A stretch of 64,000 nt of DNA from Flavobacteriaceae bacterium (lineage in GTDB: Bacteria > Bacteroidota > Bacteroidia > Flavobacteriales > Flavobacteriaceae), in contig CP046177.1 in the NCBI GenBank assembly GCA_014075215.1, positions 3,844,501 to 3,908,500 of the forward strand. Direction: 5' to 3'. Positions 54,311 to 62,229 of the stretch are shown here, one piece after another. Position numbers and translations under genes: made by a program. The notes below the pieces were generated by a model. The model made no database searches. It had not been told where the DNA came from and worked only from the letters and a program-made list of their open reading frames with translations. Within the stretch, counting starts at the first letter, position 1, and every line of letters begins with the position of its first letter.

Positions 54311-55372
54311 TTGAGCTGTCTAAAACTGAAATATCATCAAAGTACTGAACTAAAATTAGTTTGGAATAAAAAAGCACTGACCTCAAAGAAAAGTGATTTA
54401 AAAAGACGTAGTTATTTCCTCGGTGGGCTCAAACATAAAGGGTATAATAATATTGTCAATCCTAGTGGGAATGCGACTGCGCAGAAAAAAGGTTTTGCAA
54501 ATGAAGAATTAGAAGAAGAACTTGGAAAAAATACAATTGCTTTCCAATGGAGAGATTACGACCCTGCAATTGGAAGATTTAACAAGATTGATAGGTTTGC
54601 AGAAAAGTATATGCCAATTTCACCATATAGTTATACTGCAAATAATCCTGTAAGATTTATTGATGTAAAAGGAGATTCAATTTTTATAAAGTATAAGAAC
54701 CAAAATATTCTATATGATAATGGTAAACTATATACAAAAAATAGTAAAGGTAAATATGGGGAATATAAAGGTAATGGTGTAAAGGTAAATAAGGATGGCT
54801 CAATCAAATTAAAAGGTTTTTTAGGTAAAGCAGTTGCTGCATTAGATAAAATAAGAACTGGTGGTTCAGAAGGTGGTTCATTAATTGGAGATTTGCAGAA
54901 TTCTAAATATCATATAAAAATAAAACAAGGGAAGAATGGAGCAAGAGGTTATAATATCTCTTGGGATCCTTCAAATACTACAGGGGGTGTTAATGGAGCA
55001 GGTAGTTCGAATCGACCAAGTTTTATTGGATTAGCTCATGAGTTAGGACATGCACATGACGGTTTGGATGGTAGTATAGATTACAGCACTTGGTTCTCTA
55101 TTGGGGCAAAAAATATACCAAAAGCAGAACAGTATGCGAGTCATTGGGAAAATAGGATTAGAGGAGAAAACGGTTTATCATTAAGAACACATTATTATAA
55201 TTCAGGAGGCGTAAAGAAAGGGTCTTTACTTGGTTTAAGAAAAGTGAATTTTAATTACAGTAATAAATTATCGCCACCAACTATTTTATATAATACTCAA
55301 ATATCTACTTCCAATGATTTTAATGTATTTATGCTTTCAAATAGTTCTACTACAATAATTAAACATAAATAA
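54311..55372 (+). CDS. RHS C-terminal toxin with M91-like zinc peptidase domain
   Basis: TTG start in the type II leader (CLKLKYHQSTELK), then FLGGLKHKGYNN, LEEELGKNTIAFQWRDYDP and IGRFNKIDRFAEK. The effector domain contains GLAHELGHAHDG (His243, Glu244, His247) and HWENRIRGENGLSLRTHY, the pattern I know from M91 (NleD-like) effector peptidases. Expected role: cleavage of a target-cell protein. Followed one base later by a secreted immunity protein. Its 3' 174 bases are repeated in reverse at 57766-57940. Confidence 0.8.
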   Translation: MSCLKLKYHQSTELKLVWNKKALTSKKSDLKRRSYFLGGLKHKGYNNIVNPSGNATAQKKGFANEELEEELGKNTIAFQWRDYDPAIGRFNKIDRFAEKYMPISPYSYTANNPVRFIDVKGDSIFIKYKNQNILYDNGKLYTKNSKGKYGEYKGNGVKVNKDGSIKLKGFLGKAVAALDKIRTGGSEGGSLIGDLQNSKYHIKIKQGKNGARGYNISWDPSNTTGGVNGAGSSNRPSFIGLAHELGHAHDGLDGSIDYSTWFSIGAKNIPKAEQYASHWENRIRGENGLSLRTHYYNSGGVKKGSLLGLRKVNFNYSNKLSPPTILYNTQISTSNDFNVFMLSNSSTTIIKHK

Positions 55373-55373
55373 T

Positions 55374-55844
55374 ATGAAAAAGTGTTTGTATTTAGTATTA
55401 ATAATATTATTTAACCAAGAGTTGCAAGCTCAAACTAAAATTATTTCACTATCAAGTTACTTTAAAGGAAAAGGTGTAATTTTTGAAAAAGAGTACAAAT
55501 CTCTTATTGATATAAAAGATTATGAAAAATCTTTCACTCCTTCTTTAGAAGAAATAAAAATAGTAGAAAATTTATTTTTAAAAAAAATTGAATCAAAAAG
55601 AAAAATAAAGAAAACTCCTAAAAAAGAATTTTATAATTATTACAGACAATATTTGGGCTATATAAATAGTAATCAGGAGAAAGTAATAATGGTAAATATG
55701 CTTAATTTTAATAAAAAATCTAAAGCAAAAAGGATGTTTGAAAACTGGGATAAGGATTATGTTCTTGGATTTGGTGAATTCTATGAAGAAAATCAATTTA
55801 TATACACAATTAATTTATTAAAAAAAACTTTACAAATCTGTTAA
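55374..55844 (+). CDS. Secreted immunity protein, 156 aa
   Basis: Signal peptide (CLYLVLIILFNQELQAQ) and a lysine-rich mature part (KKIESKRKIKKTPKKEFYNY). One base after the toxin. Exactly duplicated in reverse at 57294-57764. No family recognised. Confidence 0.7.
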   Translation: MKKCLYLVLIILFNQELQAQTKIISLSSYFKGKGVIFEKEYKSLIDIKDYEKSFTPSLEEIKIVENLFLKKIESKRKIKKTPKKEFYNYYRQYLGYINSNQEKVIMVNMLNFNKKSKAKRMFENWDKDYVLGFGEFYEENQFIYTINLLKKTLQIC

Positions 55845-55892
55845 TAAAGATTGAGTAATAATAGTAATTAACCGACAAATAAATTTATACAG

Positions 55893-55918
55893 CCACCTTT
55901 AACGAGGTGGTTTTTTAG
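55893..55918. terminator. Terminator after the immunity gene
   Basis: CCACCT-TTAACG-AGGTGG followed by TTTTTTAG. Mirrored at about 57220-57245 in the other arm. Confidence 0.7.
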
Positions 55919-56021
55919 TTTAAAAAGACATTTTCAGAAAAACTTATCAACAATTTACTTTTTCGCCTCTATCTCTTGCCACTCCTGCTCTTTCCGCCAT
56001 TTTCTTTCCTTTTTCTTTTCC

Positions 56022-56060
56022 GCCCCATTCCGTCCTCATTTCAGGGGTTTTTGTGGGGGC
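56022..56060. repeat. 39-bp inverted repeat, T variant (left)
   Basis: GCCCCATTCCGTCCTCATTT followed by CAGGGGTTTTTGTGGGGGC, perfect match to the reverse complement of 57078-57116. Confidence 0.85.
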
Positions 56061-57077
56061 TTTTTTGTGTTTTTCGTTTGGGTCTTTAGGTTTTTTTGAT
56101 GGTGGTTTTTCTTTGACTTTTTTTCGTTTTGTTTTTGGACTTTTTTTAGGCATTTTTTTGCGTTAAATTTCATTTTTTTGCCTTAGGCAAAAGGAATTTT
56201 TTTTGACTGAAACAATCATTTTTTTGAGCCAATTATTAGGCTTCATCACGCCAAAGGCGAACTGTTTTTTTGGGCTTATTTCGACAAGCTCAATACAGGT
56301 TTTTTACCGCTTTGGGGTGGGGTTTTTCTTTTTTTTGATCTGCTCCGCAGGGGTGTTTTATTGGATTTTTGCTTGTGGTTCTGCAACCCATTTTACAGGT
56401 TGATTTTTGTTGATTTATTGGCTAAACCGACTTTTATACTCCGAAAAGCGGAGTATTTTTTGGGGCTTTTTTACCGCTTTTCGGTGGGCTTTTCTTTTTT
56501 TTGCTCTGTTCCTAAGGGGTGTTTTATTGGGTTTTCACTTGTGGTTCTGCGACCCTTTTTATAATTTTTTTTCGCCAAAGGCGGACGAATGTTTTTTATT
56601 ACTGTTGTAGGACAGTAAAGGGATTTTTGTTTTTTTTGCTCTGTTCCACAGTGCAATTTTTGGGGCTTTTAAACCGTTTTTATTTGTTCCTTAGAGTTTT
56701 TTTTGACTGGAACAGTCATTTGTTTTTTCATTTTTTCGACAGGCTCAACACAAGTTTTTTGAGTCGATTATTCGGATTCATCACGCCAAAGGCGAGCTGT
56801 TTTTTTTTGGGTTATTTCGACAAGCTCAATACAGGTTTTTCACCGCTTTGCGGTGGGGCTTTTTCTTTTTTTTGCACTGCTCCGCAGGAGGTGTTTTTTG
56901 GATTTTTAAAAGGCTTTTATTTGTTCCTTTTTTTTGTCAATTTTTTTTTGAATTTTTAAAAATAATCTCAAAGCTATTTTTTTCGTTGTTTTATCCATTT
57001 TTTGGCTCTTGGGTTGGGTGGTTTGTTTTTTGCTTTGGTTTTGGGCTGTTTTTGGTTTCGTTTTTCTGTGTTTTTTC
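56061..57077 (+). other. Invertible hairpin-rich segment, diverged version
   Basis: About 1 kb of T-rich DNA with the same style of units (ACTCCGAAAAGCGGAGT, CCGCTTTGCGG, TGACTGGAACAGTCA, CTGCTCCGCAG) but differently arranged, and with the repeat word TTTCGACAAGCTCAATACAGG split over several sites. Open frames in it are compositional. Confidence 0.6.
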
Positions 57078-57940
57078 GCCCCCACAAAAACCCCTGAAAT
57101 GAGGACGGAATGGGGCGGAAAAGAAAAAGGAAAGAAAATGGCGGAAAGAGCAGGAGTGGCAAGAGATAGAGGCGAAAAAGTAAATTGTTGATAAGTTTTT
57201 CTGAAAATGTCTTTTTAAACTAAAAAACCACCTCGTTAAAGGTGGCTGTATAAATTTATTTGTCGGTTAATTACTATTATTACTCAATCTTTATTAACAG
57301 ATTTGTAAAGTTTTTTTTAATAAATTAATTGTGTATATAAATTGATTTTCTTCATAGAATTCACCAAATCCAAGAACATAATCCTTATCCCAGTTTTCAA
57401 ACATCCTTTTTGCTTTAGATTTTTTATTAAAATTAAGCATATTTACCATTATTACTTTCTCCTGATTACTATTTATATAGCCCAAATATTGTCTGTAATA
57501 ATTATAAAATTCTTTTTTAGGAGTTTTCTTTATTTTTCTTTTTGATTCAATTTTTTTTAAAAATAAATTTTCTACTATTTTTATTTCTTCTAAAGAAGGA
57601 GTGAAAGATTTTTCATAATCTTTTATATCAATAAGAGATTTGTACTCTTTTTCAAAAATTACACCTTTTCCTTTAAAGTAACTTGATAGTGAAATAATTT
57701 TAGTTTGAGCTTGCAACTCTTGGTTAAATAATATTATTAATACTAAATACAAACACTTTTTCATATTATTTATGTTTAATTATTGTAGTAGAACTATTTG
57801 AAAGCATAAATACATTAAAATCATTGGAAGTAGATATTTGAGTATTATATAAAATAGTTGGTGGCGATAATTTATTACTGTAATTAAAATTCACTTTTCT
57901 TAAACCAAGTAAAGACCCTTTCTTTACGCCTCCTGAATTA
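57078..57940. repeat. Right arm of an 863-bp inverted repeat
   Basis: Begins with the 39-bp repeat (57078-57116) and ends at 57940 in the truncated toxin tail. Mirror of 55198-56060. Confidence 0.9.
57294..57764 (-). CDS. Secreted immunity protein, inverted duplicate
   Basis: Protein identical to 55374-55844. It has no complete toxin, only the last ~58 codons of one upstream. Probably the debris of an inversion between cassettes; it could still give protection if transcribed. Confidence 0.7.
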   Translation of the reverse strand: MKKCLYLVLIILFNQELQAQTKIISLSSYFKGKGVIFEKEYKSLIDIKDYEKSFTPSLEEIKIVENLFLKKIESKRKIKKTPKKEFYNYYRQYLGYINSNQEKVIMVNMLNFNKKSKAKRMFENWDKDYVLGFGEFYEENQFIYTINLLKKTLQIC

Positions 57941-58011
57941 GTAATAGCCTCATTAATTAGATTTGAATAATGCTTCTCTAAATTTTCAAATGTTTCTTTT
58001 AAGGAAATCAA
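57766..58011 (-). pseudogene. Truncated RHS toxin tail fused to foreign sequence
   Basis: Residues 25-81 equal the last residues of the M91-like toxin (GGVKKGSLLGLRKVNFNYSN and on). The first 24 residues (MISLKETFENLEKHYSNLIN) come from unrelated DNA beyond the repeat arm at 57940. The zinc motif is absent, so no enzyme is made. Marks the right edge of the toxin array. Confidence 0.7.
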
Positions 58012-58095
58012 AAACCTTACTTGTTTATGTTAATTGTTGGTATTGACAAATTTAACCTTTTATGTTAGACTTTATGAAACCTTAAAAAACAAGAT

Positions 58096-58338
58096 ATGTT
58101 ATTTACTTCTACAATTCACTCAATAAAAGAAATTAAGATTAAAAGAAAAGATATTCTAGAGTTTAAGTCATTTATTGATACTCTTTCAGCAAATGGTATA
58201 AAGACATCTATATCATACAGATATGTTATAATTCCTATCTCAAGTTTGAAAAACCTCAATCAAATAGATTTAGACTGGATTATTGCAATTACGTATTCGC
58301 GATGTAAGGGTTTTTCTTTAAACATCGAAAATGACTAA
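58096..58338 (+). CDS. Hypothetical protein, 80 aa
   Basis: MLFTSTIHSIKEIKIKRKDI..., a small basic protein with mixed helix and strand character (TSISYRYVIIPISSL). It lies between the array edge and the sigma-54 regulator. A hairpin with T run follows near 58380. Not recognised; could belong to either region. Confidence 0.5.
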   Translation: MLFTSTIHSIKEIKIKRKDILEFKSFIDTLSANGIKTSISYRYVIIPISSLKNLNQIDLDWIIAITYSRCKGFSLNIEND

Positions 58339-58406
58339 TTATCATGTCTTTCAGATAATTAATCAATAATTTCAATGCACAACATTCCATTAGGGATGTT
58401 GTTTTT

Positions 58407-59870
58407 TTATTTTAAATATTTACTCACCGTACCTCGATAAACTCCCAAGTACTTAGCCGCTTGACTAATATTGCCTTCACATTGCTCTACAACAGCATTG
58501 ACATGTTTTTTCATAGCACTTTCTAAGCTTAAAACAGGGGATTTTTCACCTTTAATCATTTGTCTAGGAATATCAGCTTTGGTAACTTTCTTTTCACAGA
58601 AGGTATAGAAAATCTCAACCATATTCTCGACTTCCTTTAAATTACCATCAAAGTGGTAGTCCAATATAAAATCCCAAGCCTCTTTGTCAATCTCACCAAT
58701 ATAATCTACACCCAACTTAGTATAGGTCGTTTCCATAAAATAATTAACCCAAGCCTTACGCTCTTTTCTTTGCATTTGAAAAAACGAGGGTAATTGTAGT
58801 TCCGCTACAGCCAAGCGATAATGTAATTCTCTGTGGAATGCATCCGCATCACGAAGTAGCCATAAATCTTCTGTGCTGGTGGCAATAATACGCACGTCTA
58901 AAGGTAAATTTCTATCCGAACCGATACGCTGAAACACCTTTTCATTTAGAACCGTATTAAGCCTCGCTTGCAAATGTTTAGGGAGGGTATCAATAGCATC
59001 AAAAACTACTGTTCCACCTTTGGCTTGTTCTAAAACTCCAGTATGTAATTTTGTAGCCCCAGAAAATGCGCCTTTTTCATAACCAAATAGTTTATGCTCC
59101 AGCATGGTCTCATTATAGGCACTGCAATCCAATATGCTAAAAGGTTTGTTCTTTCGGTTGGATATGTTATGTATATACTTTGCTAAAAATGTTTTGCCTG
59201 TACCAGAATCCCCTTGAATCAAAATGGTGGTTTTATCATTTCCTGCCAATTGAACGGCTTTGGTGTATATAGGTTTTAATTTGGTTGTGATTTTCGGTTT
59301 TAAATTCGTGTTGAGATGACCTCCTGCATTATTATCTCTAACGTTCGTAACCCCTGCATAATGGGACACGTCAAATTCTATAGGTTCTTTTGGTGGGGTA
59401 AGACCACCTTCAATAAAACGGCGTTCTCGCCGCCTAAAAAAAGAAATAGTATCTCGCTTAAACAAATCACAGCCCAATAAATACCAAGCCGTTTGCATCG
59501 ATGGTGTACCTGGACTTACAAAGATCTGTACGTTTGTACGGTCGAGTTTAATCTTTATCAATTCGTCAATTTTATTCTTAATTGTTCCAATAGAAAGAAT
59601 ATCGTCAATGTCCATATACATAAGCATCACTTTCTTGTTGTTGAAGGAGTGCTCTAGTGCAACCCGCAAGCGGTTTAGTTTTACATCCATCTCCAAATTC
59701 TCACGCTCTCTATACTGGCTCAGTAGATAATGGACATCAAAATCCTGCCCGAAATCACGGTACAGACTAAAGTGCGGACCATTTTCATTGATGATGATTT
59801 CTGTTGAATTGTCCTTAGGTCTTATAAAATCATGACCTGTAGCCACCCAAGAAACGAGTGCATTGCTCAT
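58407..59870 (-). CDS. Sigma-54 activator with RtcR/CARF-like sensor domain, 487 aa
   Basis: Transcription activator for sigma-54 promoters. Residues ~1-165 look like the Rossmann-type CARF domain of RtcR (ALVSWVATGHDF at the start, IFVSPGTPSMQTAW at 116-128), which in this superfamily binds cyclic oligonucleotides or RNA ends. Residues ~190-430: AAA+ domain with GDSGTGKT (220-227), GAFSGA (267-272, Ser for the usual Thr of GAFTGA), GGTVVFDAID and an arginine-rich LHYRLAVAELQLPSF segment. Residues 465-487: Fis-type HTH (GNISQAAKYLGVYRGTVSKY). Divergent from the TraG-like operon, which it probably switches on after sensing an RNA-derived signal. CARF identity is inferred from motifs. Confidence 0.85.
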   Translation of the reverse strand: MSNALVSWVATGHDFIRPKDNSTEIIINENGPHFSLYRDFGQDFDVHYLLSQYRERENLEMDVKLNRLRVALEHSFNNKKVMLMYMDIDDILSIGTIKNKIDELIKIKLDRTNVQIFVSPGTPSMQTAWYLLGCDLFKRDTISFFRRRERRFIEGGLTPPKEPIEFDVSHYAGVTNVRDNNAGGHLNTNLKPKITTKLKPIYTKAVQLAGNDKTTILIQGDSGTGKTFLAKYIHNISNRKNKPFSILDCSAYNETMLEHKLFGYEKGAFSGATKLHTGVLEQAKGGTVVFDAIDTLPKHLQARLNTVLNEKVFQRIGSDRNLPLDVRIIATSTEDLWLLRDADAFHRELHYRLAVAELQLPSFFQMQRKERKAWVNYFMETTYTKLGVDYIGEIDKEAWDFILDYHFDGNLKEVENMVEIFYTFCEKKVTKADIPRQMIKGEKSPVLSLESAMKKHVNAVVEQCEGNISQAAKYLGVYRGTVSKYLK

Positions 59871-60011
59871 AATAGTGTTGGTTTTTTCATCACAAGATAA
59901 AAAAATCAGTAGGTTTTAAAAAATAAAGAGCTGTAAATAATGAAAGTGTAGGTTTTTTACTAAACGGATTTAATTGTAGATATCCCTTTTTTAAATCAAA
60001 AAAAACAAACA
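59871..60011. promoter_or_regulatory. Divergent control region of regulator and TraG-like operon
   Basis: 141 bases between two divergent units. Three GGTTTT words (TTGGTTTTTTCATC, TAGGTTTTAAAAAA, TAGGTTTTTTACTA) are spaced through it, but none has GC ten bases after GG, so I cannot point to a standard -24/-12 promoter. They may be activator sites. Confidence 0.35.
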
Positions 60012-60263
60012 ATGAAAAACAAAACAAAAATCACACTTCAAGACTACGTCTCAAAAGATTTCACAGATGACGTTTACGAAAGCCTTGCACCCCTACATGA
60101 AATACAATCTGCATTAGATGGTGCAATCACGCTAGTACATGATACCGAATTAAACACCTATGGTGTACTCAATCAGTCCACAGGATTATTACGATATGGA
60201 CAGTCCTTAGACCATGCCATACGAATATTCAGAACAGAAGTTAAAACAAATACTAAATATTAA
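60012..60263 (+). CDS. Small hypothetical protein, first gene of operon, 83 aa
   Basis: Soluble mixed protein (LQDYVSKDFTDDVYESLAPL, LVHDTELNTYGVLNQSTGLL). The AAAAAACAAACA before the ATG is a typical AT-rich Bacteroidetes leader. Not recognised. Its first place in the operon suggests a regulator or sensor component. Confidence 0.65.
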   Translation: MKNKTKITLQDYVSKDFTDDVYESLAPLHEIQSALDGAITLVHDTELNTYGVLNQSTGLLRYGQSLDHAIRIFRTEVKTNTKY

Positions 60264-60281
60264 TTCTTAAAAAAGATAATT

Positions 60282-61367
60282 ATGAAAAATCCAAACCATG
60301 CCACAACAGTAGTCTACACCAACAAGGAAGCTGACCGCTTAATTGTAAAAACAATTCCTCAGATTACGCATCAAGTGCGAACCAATGCTATAGATTTAGC
60401 AGCCAAAGGATTGCCTAAAATCGGCGACCCACTCTCAATCTACTTACCGCTAATACTGACCTTATTTCAATCTTTGCTGGAGAAAGTACATAAGCTCATC
60501 GGTGCTGAAGCCATCGCATCTCAGATTAAAACCACCAAAGAGAACTACAAAAAGGAAGAAGAACATTTAATATCCTTTTTAAAAGAATTAGGAGAAGAGT
60601 TAAGACTGCTTAGAAAACGTGCCAAAGAGCTTAGCGAAAATCTAGGGCATATCATTGGTAAATGGCGTGTAGCACTCTTGTTCTTGGTCATATTAAGTTT
60701 TGCTGAAACGTTACTGAACTATAAAATTTTCTTACCTATTTCTTCCAACAACGCTATGGCTCTTGTAGGTGCTAGTGGAATAGCATTGGCATTTTTTATT
60801 ATATCGCACGTATTCAAGGATATCCTTAATTTTTTCCCTGCACGGAGAACCAAAATCTTGGTTGGTCTTGGAATTGTATCTCTAATTACAGCCTTACTCT
60901 ATTCCTTTGCCATGATGCGTTTGGCATTTATTTCCGAAATCGATGCCAGTGCTTCACAGCATGTTTCAGAATGGAATTTTGTGATACTCAACTTGGTGCT
61001 ATTTCTAGCTGGGGTGGCACTAACGCTGATTTATAAACCTTCCAAAAAGGTTTTTAACGATTACCATACCCATCTAAAAGTTGCCAAAAAATTAAAAGCC
61101 AAGAAAAGGGAATATAAAACGGCAGAATCACGACTTGCCATACTTTCTAAAGAAAAGAATGACCATTTAGACCGATTGGAAGGGATTCAGCTGATGGCAA
61201 AGAATTATGAGCGTACCCTAGAAGCAGAATATGGGCAATCTTTTGCCTTATGGTGCAAGGAGAATTTGATTGCCCGTAAACAGAGTGATGGCATACCAAA
61301 GTGTTTTTCAGAAAAACCAAGTTCGCTGACTACCTATTTCCAAAACAACACATCACAAACCCTATAA
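60282..61367 (+). CDS. Coiled-coil four-helix membrane protein, 361 aa
   Basis: Residues ~75-125 form a charged coiled coil (TKENYKKEEEHLISFLKELG). Four membrane segments follow (VALLFLVILSFAETLL, ALVGASGIALAFFIISHVF, ILVGLGIVSLITALLYSF, FVILNLVLFLAGVALTLIY) and then a second coiled coil (about 265-330). Probably a membrane anchor or scaffold, perhaps a channel, for the ATPase encoded downstream. 18 bases after the preceding gene. Family not recognised. Confidence 0.75.
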   Translation: MKNPNHATTVVYTNKEADRLIVKTIPQITHQVRTNAIDLAAKGLPKIGDPLSIYLPLILTLFQSLLEKVHKLIGAEAIASQIKTTKENYKKEEEHLISFLKELGEELRLLRKRAKELSENLGHIIGKWRVALLFLVILSFAETLLNYKIFLPISSNNAMALVGASGIALAFFIISHVFKDILNFFPARRTKILVGLGIVSLITALLYSFAMMRLAFISEIDASASQHVSEWNFVILNLVLFLAGVALTLIYKPSKKVFNDYHTHLKVAKKLKAKKREYKTAESRLAILSKEKNDHLDRLEGIQLMAKNYERTLEAEYGQSFALWCKENLIARKQSDGIPKCFSEKPSSLTTYFQNNTSQTL

Positions 61368-61378
61368 AACCAATAACT

Positions 61379-62086
61379 ATGAAACGCTATTTATTTGTAC
61401 TCTTTTTACTGACCCTACTAACAAGTTGTGAAGATGAGATTATGCCGAGTCAGCATACTGTTAGTATTTTAATTGATAGAACTGACCCTGAAGGATACGC
61501 TCCTTCAGGGGAGTTTATCCTTCGCGCTTTACCCAAGGTACATCTCGCTGATGGATTGGAACTTTCCATTACCAATATTGGAGATACCCATTATAATGAG
61601 CGTCAGAGTTTTTTACTTGAAAAAGGAGAGACAGGATGGCTTGCCAATGAGGACAAACGCAGAAAACAATACAAGTTTCTAAAAAAGCAATTTGCTGATA
61701 GCCTCACCGCATTTAATGCTCGAGATTATCAGTATATCCGCTCGGATATTTTTAGGAGCCTTGCTAAAGAACTCAATCGGCTTGGCAGAAAAAAAGGAAA
61801 ACGAGCACTTTGGTTGTTTTCAGATTTAAAAGAACACAGTTTCTTTTCGGTCTACAACCCAAAGGATGTCTATCGGCTTGCAAAAGACCCAGAAAAAGTG
61901 GCTAGGGAATTTGAATCCTCTATCCCACTAGTAGAAAATTTATCAGGAGTTACCCTTGTGATTATCTACAAGCCCACTTTAGACGACACAGAATTGTTCT
62001 CACAGCTTGTAAGGCTTTACAGAACAATACTAGAACCTAAAGGAGGCATTATTAAGATAGGCATTCAAAATCAGATACGGCTATGA
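61379..62086 (+). CDS. Lipoprotein with vWA-like motifs, 235 aa
   Basis: Start MKRYLFVLFLLTLLTSCEDE gives a clear lipobox (LTSC); the longer frame from 61301 overlaps the previous gene and is not needed. HTVSILIDRTDP and ALWLFSDLKEHSFF resemble the first and third strands of a von Willebrand A fold, in degenerate form. A hairpin word (TGAAGGA-TACGC-TCCTTCA) is embedded in frame near residue 40. Membrane-anchored partner of the neighbouring proteins. Confidence 0.7.
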   Translation: MKRYLFVLFLLTLLTSCEDEIMPSQHTVSILIDRTDPEGYAPSGEFILRALPKVHLADGLELSITNIGDTHYNERQSFLLEKGETGWLANEDKRRKQYKFLKKQFADSLTAFNARDYQYIRSDIFRSLAKELNRLGRKKGKRALWLFSDLKEHSFFSVYNPKDVYRLAKDPEKVAREFESSIPLVENLSGVTLVIIYKPTLDDTELFSQLVRLYRTILEPKGGIIKIGIQNQIRL

Positions 62087-62223
62087 AAACATTTTTTACA
62101 ATACTCGGCTTTTTTTTAAAAATATTTTTAATAGCTATTTACTGTCTTACTAGGGCAAGTGAACTGATCCTTACCGCCTTTAATGGGGCGTTTAAAAAAT
62201 TAATTGATACCAACTTAAAATAA
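62083..62223 (+). CDS. Small membrane peptide, 46 aa
   Basis: MKTFFTILGFFLKIFLIAIY... with one membrane helix and an amphipathic tail. The ATG overlaps the lipoprotein stop (ATGA, 62083-62086) and the stop is 6 bases before the next ATG, so it is a true operon member. Confidence 0.65.
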   Translation: MKTFFTILGFFLKIFLIAIYCLTRASELILTAFNGAFKKLIDTNLK

Positions 62224-62229
62224 AACACG

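Larger units (their letters stand above)
55198..56060. repeat. Left arm of an 863-bp inverted repeat
   Basis: Covers the toxin 3' end, immunity gene, terminator and the 38-bp repeat. Pairs colinearly, without gaps that I can see, with 57078-57940. The outer limit falls within the toxin gene at AATTCAGGAGGC. Confidence 0.9.

Noticed and set aside
59871..60011. Standard sigma-54 promoter for the TraG-like operon
   Set aside because: GG-N10-GC was looked for on both strands and not found.
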